Shown: positions 42,830 to 53,445 of the stretch, one piece after another
Position numbering within the stretch: the first letter of the stretch is position 1
Layout: every line of letters starts with the position of its first letter
Assembly (NCBI RefSeq): GCF_000224085.1
Contig: NC_015945.1
Coordinates: 2,472,501 to 2,536,500 of the forward strand
Length of the DNA: 64,000 nucleotides
From: Allomuricauda ruestringensis DSM 13258
GTDB lineage: Bacteria > Bacteroidota > Bacteroidia > Flavobacteriales > Flavobacteriaceae
Direction of reading: 5' to 3'
Program-made: the position numbers and the translations under genes
The notes under the pieces: model-generated
Database searches by the model: none
What the model was told of the DNA's origin: nothing
The model's input: the letters and a program-made list of their open reading frames with translations, nothing else

Positions 42830-43480
42830 TTAACTTTTAAAAGCATATTCCACAATATTGGATCCCATTTGCAAGGCTTTCAACCGAACTTCTTCCGGGT
42901 CGTTGTGCACGCTTGGATCTTCCCAGCCATCCCCAAGGTCGCACTCGTAGGTATAGAGCAATAATAATCTTCCCCGATCAAAAATCCCAAAGGCCTGCGG
43001 TCTTTTTCCATCATGCTCATGAATTTTGGGAAGTCCATCTGGAAACTTGAATTTTTGAGAAAATATGGGATGGTCGGCACCCAGTTCCTCCAATGGTTTG
43101 TCCGGAAAAACCTTTTCCAATTCTCTTTTCAGATAGGGTTCCATACCGTAGTTGTCGTCAATATGTAAAAATCCTCCGGACAAAAGATAGCTTCGCAAAT
43201 TCTTGACTTCTTCATCTGCGAAAAAGACGTTGCCATGCCCTGTCATGTGCAAAAACGGATATTTAAAAATAGAGACGCTCCCCGCTTCCACCGTTTCCGG
43301 TTCTGGATTGATCTTTGTGTCAATATTGGTATTACAAAATTGAATTAAGTTGGGAAGTGCCGTAGGGTTGGAGTACCAATCGCCTCCACCGCCATACTTG
43401 AGTACGGCGATTTGCTGGGCATGCATTGCAGTTACTGCGAAAAACAGCAGAGTACAAATTAAATGGGTATGTTGTTTCAT
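42830..43480 (-). CDS. DUF4159 domain exported protein
   Basis: A 216-residue protein with a signal peptide (1-22, ending MHAQQ). The DUF4159 pattern is visible: LKYGGGGDWYSNPTALPNL, FLHMTGHGNVFF, LLSGGFLHIDDNYG, and a C-terminal region with YECDLGDGWEDP. The domain is related to ThuA/glutamine-amidotransferase-like folds and has no assigned activity. It is conserved next to rsmE in Flavobacteriia, between rsmE and the AI-2E family gene. Confidence 0.85.
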   Translation of the reverse strand: MKQHTHLICTLLFFAVTAMHAQQIAVLKYGGGGDWYSNPTALPNLIQFCNTNIDTKINPEPETVEAGSVSIFKYPFLHMTGHGNVFFADEEVKNLRSYLLSGGFLHIDDNYGMEPYLKRELEKVFPDKPLEELGADHPIFSQKFKFPDGLPKIHEHDGKRPQAFGIFDRGRLLLLYTYECDLGDGWEDPSVHNDPEEVRLKALQMGSNIVEYAFKS

Positions 43481-43546
43481 ATAGAAGCAGTTGACCAGTC
43501 TTTCAAAAATAGGGTATTCATTTGTAAAAAATAAAGTGCGGCCCTA

Positions 43547-44254
43547 TTAGTTGTTGATCATGGCAACTGTTGTGCAGGCCACAATGGCCGCTGTCTCGGT
43601 ACGGAGTCGATTTCTTCCCAAGGCAATGGGGATATATCCCTTTTCTTTGGCCAGGTCAATTTCTTCTTTGGAGAAATCACCTTCGGGTCCAATAAGTATT
43701 GTAACATCGTTGTCGGCGATCACTCTTCGTTTTAACTCCATTTTCTCTCCATTTTGGCAATGTGCAATAAATTTTAGGCCAACGGTAGTATCGGATTCCA
43801 AGAAATCCCTGCAGGATATTGGTGGGTTGATTTGTGGTAAAACTGTTTGCAAAGATTGTTTCATGGCAGCTTGCAATACACGCTCCATTCGTTCCAGTTT
43901 AATGGTTTTTCGTTCGGAGTGGTCGCAAATGATCGGGGTAATCTCATCCACACCTATTTCTGTGGCTTTTTCCAAGAACCATTCATATCGGTCATTCATT
44001 TTTGTAGGGGCTACCACCAAGTGCAGTTTATATCTTTTTGGAATTGATTTACGCTGCGAAGTAATACGTGCCCTGCATCTTTTTTGGTCCGGTTCCAAGA
44101 TTTCAGCTTCGAACAAATATCCTTTACCATTGGTGATGTGTACAATGTCTCCTTCGGATTTTCGCAAGACCCGGACAATGTGTTTGCTTTCATCGGGTGG
44201 AAAAATAAACTGCTTGGCACTATTGTCCAACGATGGATTGTAGAAAAGCTGCAT
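43547..44254 (-). CDS. rsmE: 16S rRNA (uracil(1498)-N(3))-methyltransferase RsmE
   Basis: A 235-residue SPOUT-class methyltransferase. An N-terminal PUA-like region (LDNSAKQFIFPPDESKHIVRVLR) is followed by a knotted fold with WFLEKATEIGVDEITPIICDHSERK and the SAM loop IGPEGDFSKEEIDLA, ending IALGRNRLRTETAAIV. These match RsmE, which makes m3U1498 in 16S rRNA. It lies between tsaD and the DUF4159 gene on the minus strand. Confidence 0.92.
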   Translation of the reverse strand: MQLFYNPSLDNSAKQFIFPPDESKHIVRVLRKSEGDIVHITNGKGYLFEAEILEPDQKRCRARITSQRKSIPKRYKLHLVVAPTKMNDRYEWFLEKATEIGVDEITPIICDHSERKTIKLERMERVLQAAMKQSLQTVLPQINPPISCRDFLESDTTVGLKFIAHCQNGEKMELKRRVIADNDVTILIGPEGDFSKEEIDLAKEKGYIPIALGRNRLRTETAAIVACTTVAMINN

Positions 44255-44336
44255 AGTTAAAGTTTAAATCCCTCATTGAGGGTTTGATTCCCCGACGTTC
44301 TAGGTCGAAATGAATTATTTTTTTTCGTTTGAATAT

Positions 44337-44378
44337 CTCGCGGGCCTGCCTTTGTCGGCCAGACAGGCTTGCCCCGAG
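44337..44378. repeat. Intergenic hairpin repeat after tsaD
   Basis: CTCG...GGGC at the left pairs with GCCCCGAG at the right (with small bulges), enclosing an inner CCTG/CAGG stem. It belongs to a dispersed hairpin type: the inner CTGCCTTTG-N-CAGGC motif recurs at 61213-61235. It may end or punctuate the tsaD transcript. Confidence 0.5.
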
Positions 44379-44391
44379 GTAGTTGATTTAA

Positions 44392-45420
44392 TTAGCTGCC
44401 AATGGCGTAACGTGCCTTGGCGGCAATACTTTGGTCCGTGAACACTCCCCTTTCAAACTTAAGGTAACCAACAATACCGATCATGGCGGCGTTGTCCGTG
44501 CAATACTCAAATTTAGGAATAAAGGTTTGCCAGCCCAACTTTTCCTCGGCATCCTTAAGTCTGCCCCGAATACCGGAATTGGCCGCTACTCCACCACCGA
44601 TGGCAATTTGCCTTATACCAGTCTGGTCAACAGCCAATTGCAGCTTTTCCATTAATATCTCCAGAATGGTGAATTGCACCGAAGCACAAATATCATTCAT
44701 GTTTTCGGAAACAAAATCTGGGTTCTTTTGGGTCTCTCGTTGTAAAAAATAGAGAATACTGGTCTTTAGTCCACTGAAACTGAAGTTGAGCCCATCAACC
44801 TTTGGTTTTGGAAAGGTAAAAGTATCTGGATTGCCCAGTCTTGCATATTTATCAATCAATGGACCACCAGGGTAGGGCAGTCCCATCAATTTGGCACTTT
44901 TGTCAAAGGCTTCGCCCACGGCATCGTCCAAGGTTTGGCCCAAGACTTCCATGGTAAAGTAATCCGTGACCTTAACAATTTGGGTATGTCCTCCACTAAT
45001 GGTCATCGCCAAAAACGGAAATCTTGGGGAAGTCTGGTCCTTATCCTCAATAAAATGGGCGAGAATGTGAGCTTCCATGTGGTTTACCTCGATCAAGGGT
45101 ATGTCCAGACCCAGCGCCAAAGATTTGGCAAAAGAGGTGCCCACCAGCAGGGATCCCATAAGTCCGGGGCCTCGTGTAAATGCTATGGCAGATAGCTGTT
45201 TTTTGTCGATATTTGCCTTGGCCAAGGCTTGGTGTACCACGGGAACAATATTTTGTTGATGTGCCCTTGAGGCCAATTCTGGGACAACACCCCCATATTC
45301 CTTGTGAATTTCTTGTGTAGCTACCACATTGCTCAGTACTTTTGTATTGCAAAGTACGGCAGCAGAGGTATCATCGCAGGATGATTCGATCGCAAGAATA
45401 TATTTTTTTAGATTTTCCAC
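44392..45420 (-). CDS. tsaD: tRNA N6-adenosine threonylcarbamoyltransferase TsaD
   Basis: A 342-residue protein of the Kae1/TsaD ASKHA fold. It transfers threonylcarbamoyl onto A37 of ANN-decoding tRNAs together with TsaB and TsaE. Motifs: ILAIESSCDDTSAAVL at the N-terminus, the metal motif VNHMEAHILAH, ISGGHTQIV, and IAIGGGVAANSGIR. The start codon is GTG at 45420; no ATG is available. A promoter-like element lies just upstream. It is first in the operon tsaD-rsmE-DUF4159-AI-2E-methyltransferase and divergent from tamB. Confidence 0.95.
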   Translation of the reverse strand: MENLKKYILAIESSCDDTSAAVLCNTKVLSNVVATQEIHKEYGGVVPELASRAHQQNIVPVVHQALAKANIDKKQLSAIAFTRGPGLMGSLLVGTSFAKSLALGLDIPLIEVNHMEAHILAHFIEDKDQTSPRFPFLAMTISGGHTQIVKVTDYFTMEVLGQTLDDAVGEAFDKSAKLMGLPYPGGPLIDKYARLGNPDTFTFPKPKVDGLNFSFSGLKTSILYFLQRETQKNPDFVSENMNDICASVQFTILEILMEKLQLAVDQTGIRQIAIGGGVAANSGIRGRLKDAEEKLGWQTFIPKFEYCTDNAAMIGIVGYLKFERGVFTDQSIAAKARYAIGS

Positions 45421-45445
45421 TCGTTTTGGAACAAAAATTGGTCGT

Positions 45446-45474
45446 CAAAGGTAAAACATAAAAACCCTATCAAA
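45446..45474 (-). promoter_or_regulatory. Bacteroidota-type promoter for tsaD
   Basis: On the minus strand, TTTG (plus-strand 45471-45474) is separated by 17 bp from TACCTTTG (plus-strand 45446-45453), matching the -33 TTTG/-7 TAnnTTTG layout. The tsaD start is 26 bp downstream. Confidence 0.6.
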
Positions 45475-45492
45475 AAACTTCGTAAAATACTG

Positions 45493-48400
45493 TTGCGTTT
45501 CCTTTTGGCCATTATCCTTATTCTGGTATTGGGCTCTTTGGTATTATCCTTACCTGCGGTACAGACCAAGTTGGGAAAATACGCTACGGATTCTTTAAAT
45601 GAGGAGTTTGGCACTAATATCCAAATTGAACGGATAAGCATGTCCCTGTTCAACATGAATGCAGGGATAAAGGGCATTTATGTGGAAGACTACAAGAAGG
45701 ATACACTAATTTACATTCACAAACTGACCACATCCATTTTAAACTTGCGCAATATGGTCAATAATAAGATGGAGTTTGGCGATATGGAATTGGACGGTCT
45801 TACTTTTAATTTAAAGACCTACGAAGGGGAAACGGATACCAATTTGGATGTGTTTGTGGACAAATTGGATGACGGTAAGCCCAGAGACCCGGGAACCCCT
45901 CCATTTTTTATGTCTTCTGATGAGATTGAGATACATGGCGGGAAATTTAGATTGGTTGATGAGAACTTGGAAAAACCAGAGGTGCTGAATTTCTCGGAAA
46001 TTGAAGTTTTGGCACACGATTTTCAGATTCTTGGGCCGGATGTTTCCTTAAAAATAGACGATCTTTCCACCTTGGCAAAACGGGGAATACGCCTTAAGAA
46101 ATTGGCAGCCGAATTTAAATACACCAAGCAACAAATGCGCTTTGATTCCTTGCTGATCGATACCGAGCAATCCGAGCTAAAAGGTAATTTGGTGTTCAAT
46201 TATGAGCGGGATGACCTGGCCAATTTTGTTGATTTGGTGAAGATTGATGCCAATTTCACGGAATCTTCCGTAGCCCTAAACGAGATAAATGCTTTTTACG
46301 ATGAATTTGGTCAGGACAAAACGGTGACCTTTACCGGGGACTTTAGTGGTGTGCTCAACCAGCTTCAGGTTGATAATTTGTTCCTTTTTACCGATAATAC
46401 AGGTATTCGGGGTGACTTTAGGTTCGATAATATTTTTAGCGAGCAGGCTCCCTTTGTACTACGTGGAGATATAGATAATCTTACCTCCAGTTATTATCAA
46501 TTAAGAAGCATTTTGCCCAAAATATTGGGCAGGAACATTCCGGAATCCGTTCAAAAATTGGGTCAGTTTACAGTGCGTGGAGATACGGAGATTACAGAAA
46601 CCTCAATAGATGTAACCGTTAATTTGAACACCGCCGTGGGTGATAGCTACGTGGATCTTCAAATGACCAATGTGCAGACCATAGAAGATGCTTCTTACAT
46701 TGGTTTTATTTCTTTGATCGATTTTGATATCGGGGAATTTTTAGATAATGATGACCTTGGGCTTGCCTCTATGGATATGAATGTTGAAGGAAAGGGATTT
46801 GTAGCGGAGAGCTTGAATACCGAGGTTTCAGGGGACATCTACAAATTTGAATTCAACAATTATGAGTATAATAAAATAAAGGTTTCCGGTATACTCAGCA
46901 ACGAACTTTTTGATGGTGTGCTTTTGTGCAACGACGATAACTTTAGGTTCGATTTTCAGGGATTGGCCAATTTTGGGGCCCGGGAGAACAAATTCAACTT
47001 TGTGGCCGCTGTAGATTATGCCGACCTTAAGGAATTGAACTTTATCAACGATAGCATTTCCATATTTAAAGGGCATGTGGATATGGATATTGAAGGCAAC
47101 AATCTCGATGATATGGCAGGACAGTTGCGTTTTTCCAATACCACCTATCAAAATGCGAACGATACATACTATTTCGAGGATTTCAATGTAACCTCTTCCT
47201 TTGATCGGGATACCATACGAACCGTGGAGATCAACTCACCGGATATCATCACAGGATATATGCGAGGGAATTTCAAGGTAAACGAATTGGGACCATTGAT
47301 CCAGAATTCCATCGGAAGCATCTATACCAATTACCAACCTTTTGAGATTTCGGGCGGGCAACATCTCGACTTCAATTTTAAGATTTACAATAAGATTGTT
47401 GATGTGTTTGTTCCAGAAATAGCTTTCGATGCCAATACTTATATCCGAGGAGCCATAAAGGCGGACCAAAGTGATTTTAAGCTCACCTTTAAATCGCCCA
47501 GTATCGAGGCCTTTGGAAACAAGTTTGATAATATAGAGTTGAAGATAGACAACAAAAACCCATTGTTCAACACCTTTGTTTCCGTGGAGGACATGTCTAC
47601 GGTGTATTATGATATCAAAGATTTTAACCTGATCAATACCACCTTAAAAGACACCCTTTTCTTTAGAACCGAGTTTAAGGGAGGAAGCGAGTATAACGAT
47701 AGCTATAACCTGAACTTTTACCACACCTTTAACGAAAACAACAGATCGGTCATTGGACTGAAAAAATCGGACATTAGTTTTAAAGGGAACACTTGGGTGC
47801 TCAACAAAGAAGGGAACAATAAGAACAAAGTGATCTTTAACAGCTCTTTGGACAGCATCAGGATAGAGGATGTGGTCATGGACAACAATAACCAAGAGCA
47901 GATTCGATTAAGGGGAGAGTTTGCCGATTCCACCTATAAAGATTTGGACCTACAGTTTAAATTGGTGTCCTTAAGCAAGATCGCTCCGGCGATCGATAGC
48001 CTAAAACTGGGTGGGAAAGTGGATGGTTTTCTCAATATTTTACAGAAAGATGGAAAGTATCTGCCCACTTCAAGTTTAAATATCCAAAACTTTAGTATCA
48101 ATAAAATGCACATGGGCGATTTGGAAGTCGGGATTTATGGCAACAACGACCTTACCGAGTTTGGTGTGAGCACTTGGCTCAATGATAAAGGAAAAGAACT
48201 CATGAGCATAAATGGCAAGGTCACAAACATAAACAATAAGCAAGAACTGGATTTGGTTGCTGACTTTACCGATTTTGCCCTAGAGCCCTTCAACCCTTTG
48301 GGAGAGGGTATAATTTCAAATATTAGGGGAAAGGTCAGTGGAAATGCCACCATCACCGGTAATGTGGAAAACCCCGCTATTAATGGAGTACTCAGCTTAA

Positions 48401-49944
48401 ATGAAGCAGGCATTGGAATCCCCTATCTCAATGTGGATTATGATTTTGCGCCATATTCCCAAGTACGGCTGTTCGACCAGACCTTTTATTTTGAAAATGT
48501 GGAGCTGTCCGATATAGAAGAGGGGACCACCGCAACCTTGGACGGAACCATAAGCCACACCGGTTTTGACGATTGGTACCTTGGGTTGGATGTGGATACC
48601 AAGAACGATCGTTTTATGATTTTGAACACCGAATACGATGAGGAATCTTTGTACTACGGAACAGGTTTCATTAATGGAACGGGAAGTATCTATGGTCCGA
48701 CCGATGCCTTGACCATTACAGTGGATGCTACTACAGCGCGAGGCTCTTCACTTAAAATTCCTTTGAGCGATGTGACTAGCGTAGGGGACTATTCATTTAT
48801 CAATTTTTTGGAAAAAGGGCAATCCAAATCCTTTGAGGAAGAACGGGTATTGGATGAATACCAAGGTTTGGAAATGGCCTTTGACCTTGCTGTTACCCCC
48901 GAGGCAGAAGTGGAGATTGTAGTGGACCGATCCACAGGGAGTTCCTTAAAGGGAACAGGGGAAGGCATTTTGTTGATAGAGATCAATACCAATGGAAAGT
49001 TTAATATGTACGGGGATTTTGTTGTGGTGTCCGGGGAATACAATTTTAAATACGGAGGCGTCATAGATAAAAAGTTCAAGGTACGTCCCGGAGGTACCAT
49101 TCTGTGGGAGCAGGACCCCTTGGCCGCACAATTGAACTTGGAAGCGGTATATTCCCTTAATGCCAACCCTGCGCCGCTTTTGGACAATGCGGGGTATACG
49201 GGAAGAATACCCACCGAAGTTGTTATAAGGTTGGATGGGGAACTGGAAAGTCCCAACATCAATTTTGGAATCGATTTTCCAGGTACAACCTCTGTGGTGC
49301 AGTCCGAACTGGAGTATCGCTTGCAAGATCCGACCATTAAGGAAAGGAACGCCTTCTTTTTGTTGGCACAAGGAACTTTTGTGAACCCACAATCGGGAGG
49401 GATCAACCAACAGGCCGTTACCGGAAACCTGATTCAGACCGCCTCTGGGCTGTTCAACCAAATTTTATCGAGCAACAACGACAAACTTAACTTTGGGGTA
49501 TCTTACGAACAAGGCTACAACGATCCCAACGCCGACATTGCCACAGAGGACAGGATAGGGGTGACGGTCTCCACACAGTTGTCCGACCGTATTTTGGTCA
49601 ACGGAAGAGTAGGGGTTCCGGTAGGCGGAGTTTCGGAAACGGTAGTTGCCGGCGATGTTGAGGTACAGGTATTGTTGAATGATGAGGGAACGCTCAGTGC
49701 CAAAATATTTAACAGGGAAAACCAGGTACAGCAGTTTTTGGCCGAAAGACAAGGATATACACAAGGAGTGGGGCTATCTTACCAAGTGGACTTTAATAGT
49801 TTTCGGGAGTTGATGCGAAAAGTGTTCAACAAGCAAGAAAAGGCAGAAGTGGAACAAAAACCTACACCCCGAAAACAGCCCGCACAGGTCATGGGAAAAG
49901 ACAGTTTGATTCGTTTTTCGGAAAAGCCTGTTAATCACCCCTAA
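45493..49944 (+). CDS. tamB: TamB-like translocation and assembly module protein
   Basis: A 1483-residue protein with an N-terminal membrane anchor (FLLAIILILVLGSLVLSLP) and a long repetitive beta-rich body as in AsmA/TamB lipid-transport proteins. The C-terminal DUF490 domain is recognisable: YGDFVVVSGEYNFKYGGVIDKKF, VRPGGTILWEQDPLAAQLNLEA and FLLAQGTFVNPQ. It probably spans the periplasm and moves phospholipid or assists outer-membrane protein assembly. The start is uncertain: no ATG or GTG precedes the anchor. The frame is open back to 45412, and KNPIKKLRKILLRF just upstream looks like a natural basic N-region, so initiation may be at TTG 45493 or at a non-canonical codon further upstream. 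Divergent from tsaD, a conserved pairing in Bacteroidota. Confidence 0.88.
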   Translation: MRFLLAIILILVLGSLVLSLPAVQTKLGKYATDSLNEEFGTNIQIERISMSLFNMNAGIKGIYVEDYKKDTLIYIHKLTTSILNLRNMVNNKMEFGDMELDGLTFNLKTYEGETDTNLDVFVDKLDDGKPRDPGTPPFFMSSDEIEIHGGKFRLVDENLEKPEVLNFSEIEVLAHDFQILGPDVSLKIDDLSTLAKRGIRLKKLAAEFKYTKQQMRFDSLLIDTEQSELKGNLVFNYERDDLANFVDLVKIDANFTESSVALNEINAFYDEFGQDKTVTFTGDFSGVLNQLQVDNLFLFTDNTGIRGDFRFDNIFSEQAPFVLRGDIDNLTSSYYQLRSILPKILGRNIPESVQKLGQFTVRGDTEITETSIDVTVNLNTAVGDSYVDLQMTNVQTIEDASYIGFISLIDFDIGEFLDNDDLGLASMDMNVEGKGFVAESLNTEVSGDIYKFEFNNYEYNKIKVSGILSNELFDGVLLCNDDNFRFDFQGLANFGARENKFNFVAAVDYADLKELNFINDSISIFKGHVDMDIEGNNLDDMAGQLRFSNTTYQNANDTYYFEDFNVTSSFDRDTIRTVEINSPDIITGYMRGNFKVNELGPLIQNSIGSIYTNYQPFEISGGQHLDFNFKIYNKIVDVFVPEIAFDANTYIRGAIKADQSDFKLTFKSPSIEAFGNKFDNIELKIDNKNPLFNTFVSVEDMSTVYYDIKDFNLINTTLKDTLFFRTEFKGGSEYNDSYNLNFYHTFNENNRSVIGLKKSDISFKGNTWVLNKEGNNKNKVIFNSSLDSIRIEDVVMDNNNQEQIRLRGEFADSTYKDLDLQFKLVSLSKIAPAIDSLKLGGKVDGFLNILQKDGKYLPTSSLNIQNFSINKMHMGDLEVGIYGNNDLTEFGVSTWLNDKGKELMSINGKVTNINNKQELDLVADFTDFALEPFNPLGEGIISNIRGKVSGNATITGNVENPAINGVLSLNEAGIGIPYLNVDYDFAPYSQVRLFDQTFYFENVELSDIEEGTTATLDGTISHTGFDDWYLGLDVDTKNDRFMILNTEYDEESLYYGTGFINGTGSIYGPTDALTITVDATTARGSSLKIPLSDVTSVGDYSFINFLEKGQSKSFEEERVLDEYQGLEMAFDLAVTPEAEVEIVVDRSTGSSLKGTGEGILLIEINTNGKFNMYGDFVVVSGEYNFKYGGVIDKKFKVRPGGTILWEQDPLAAQLNLEAVYSLNANPAPLLDNAGYTGRIPTEVVIRLDGELESPNINFGIDFPGTTSVVQSELEYRLQDPTIKERNAFFLLAQGTFVNPQSGGINQQAVTGNLIQTASGLFNQILSSNNDKLNFGVSYEQGYNDPNADIATEDRIGVTVSTQLSDRILVNGRVGVPVGGVSETVVAGDVEVQVLLNDEGTLSAKIFNRENQVQQFLAERQGYTQGVGLSYQVDFNSFRELMRKVFNKQEKAEVEQKPTPRKQPAQVMGKDSLIRFSEKPVNHP

Positions 49945-50063
49945 TCAGCGCAATAAAATTTATATTTTTTAGGGTTTTTGTATTAATTTATTACGAAAAC
50001 GTTTGAGAAAACCCGTTAAAACAAATAAATTATTAAGGTATTCAAAATTTGAATAAAGTTTCC

Positions 50064-50071
50064 TAGCTTTG
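50064..50071 (+). promoter_or_regulatory. Possible -7 box for pfkA
   Basis: TAGCTTTG fits the Bacteroidota -7 consensus TAnnTTTG and lies 17 bp before the pfkA ATG, so the leader would be very short. The nearest upstream TTTG (50048-50051) is only 12 bp away, closer than usual. Confidence 0.4.
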
Positions 50072-50088
50072 ACCTCTTAAAAATTTGA

Positions 50089-52099
<2,011 letters not shown>

Positions 52100-52121
52100 T
52101 TTTTTATCTCAATAATTTTTT

Positions 52122-52152
52122 ATCCTGAAGGGGGGATTCCTCTCTTCAGGAT
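52122..52152 (+). terminator. Hairpin terminator after gap
   Basis: ATCCTGAAG pairs with CTTCAGGAT (9-bp perfect stem, 13-nt loop), preceded by T-rich sequence and followed by TTCAATAT. It ends 22 bp before the next ATG, so the kinase gene may depend on readthrough or a short-range promoter. Confidence 0.65.
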
Positions 52153-52173
52153 TTCAATATAAAATCTCGACGT

Positions 52174-53025
52174 ATGGTTTTGATTGTGGATAGTGGTGCC
52201 ACTAAATCCGATTGGATTGCCTTGGATGATAATGGGAAACAATTGTTTGTTACCCAAACGTTGGGCCTTAGCCCAGAAGTGCTGACCAAAGAAGTAATAG
52301 AGGATAGGTTGGCCAATAATTTTGAACTTTCCAAAAACAAGGAAAAAGTACGTCAGTTGTATTTTTATGGTGCCGGTTGTGGTACCGATAGAATGAAAAT
52401 TTTTTTGAAATCCATCTTCAAGGATTTCTTTCCCAATGCCAAAGCAGAGGTTAGGGAAGATACTTATGCCGCTATTTATTCCACCACTAAAATTGGCAAA
52501 CAGGGTATTGTTTGTATTTTGGGAACCGGTTCCAATTGTAGTTATTATGATGGTCACCAGCTGATTCAGAAAGTAACATCACTTGGTTACATTTTAATGG
52601 ACGATGGCAGTGGGAACTTCTTTGGAAGAAAATTGATTCGGGATTACTATTTCCATAAAATGCCACAGGATCTTGGGATAAAGTTTGCCAAGGAATTCGA
52701 TTTGGATGCCGATGTCATTAAAGATCATCTGTACAAGCAACCCAATCCAAACACTTATTTGGCCACTTTTGCACGTTTTATCATTGAAAACAAGGAACAC
52801 CCTTATTGCAAGGGAGTAATTGAAAAGGGACTACAGCAGTTCGTAAACAATTACATCATGCAATACGAGCTGGCCACCAAGGTACCCGTTAGCTTTGTGG
52901 GGAGTATAGCTCACTTCTTAAGAGATGAGCTGAAGGCCTGTATGGAGCGCAACGATTTGATCTTGGGTGTCATCCGACGTAGACCTATCGAGGGTCTTGT
53001 GGAGTTTCACCAAGATACTATTTAA
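52174..53025 (+). CDS. BadF/BadG/BcrA/BcrD-type ATPase, probable N-acetylglucosamine kinase-like
   Basis: A 283-residue ASKHA-fold protein. The N-terminal phosphate-1 motif is LIVDSGATKSDWIALD; the second motif is IVCILGTGSNCSYYDG, followed by LGYILMDDGSGNFFGRKL, which is close to eukaryotic-type N-acetylglucosamine kinases. A sugar or aminosugar kinase role is therefore likely. It follows gap with a terminator in between. The last eight bases overlap the convergent ridA-like gene. Confidence 0.82.
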   Translation: MVLIVDSGATKSDWIALDDNGKQLFVTQTLGLSPEVLTKEVIEDRLANNFELSKNKEKVRQLYFYGAGCGTDRMKIFLKSIFKDFFPNAKAEVREDTYAAIYSTTKIGKQGIVCILGTGSNCSYYDGHQLIQKVTSLGYILMDDGSGNFFGRKLIRDYYFHKMPQDLGIKFAKEFDLDADVIKDHLYKQPNPNTYLATFARFIIENKEHPYCKGVIEKGLQQFVNNYIMQYELATKVPVSFVGSIAHFLRDELKACMERNDLILGVIRRRPIEGLVEFHQDTI

Positions 53026-53398
53026 CGGCAATCATCGATATTTCAACATTGACAAACTTAGGAAGGTTTGCAACTTCCACAGTTTCCCTTGCAGGGGCGG
53101 TATCTGCATCAAAATAAGTTCCATAAACGTCATTGATCTGGGCGAATTGGTTCATATCCTTAATAAAAATTGAGGATTTGATCACATGCTCAAAAGTCAT
53201 CCCTGCTTCGGCGAGAATGGCTTTTAAATTTTCCATGGATTGTTTGGTCTCTGCCTTTATATCGCCTTCAACCAATTCTCCCGTTGTGGGATTAATAGGA
53301 ATTTGCCCGGATATGTACAGCGTATCTTTTATGAGCACTGCTTGGTTGTACGGCCCTATAGGTGCCGGTGCTTTTGAAGTGTTTATTATTTTTTTCAT
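53018..53398 (-). CDS. RidA family reactive intermediate deaminase
   Basis: A 126-residue protein with the full RidA layout: APAPIGPYNQAVLIKDTLYISGQIPINPTTGELVEGDIKAET, the Arg in APARETVEVANLPKFVNVEI, and the C-terminal Glu. RidA hydrolyses reactive enamine/imine intermediates made by PLP enzymes. It is convergent with the kinase gene and lies 47 bp downstream of lptD on the minus strand. Confidence 0.92.
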   Translation of the reverse strand: MKKIINTSKAPAPIGPYNQAVLIKDTLYISGQIPINPTTGELVEGDIKAETKQSMENLKAILAEAGMTFEHVIKSSIFIKDMNQFAQINDVYGTYFDADTAPARETVEVANLPKFVNVEISMIAVK

Positions 53399-53445
53399 GA
53401 GAATGTTTTATGTTTTGGTTCAAGGTAAAAAATATCGAGCTAAAG

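Noticed and set aside
43551..44243. 230-codon plus-strand ORF opposite rsmE
   Set aside because: It covers almost exactly the well-supported rsmE gene in antisense and shows no family features.
48789..49406. 205-codon minus-strand ORF inside tamB
   Set aside because: Antisense shadow of the conserved DUF490 region.
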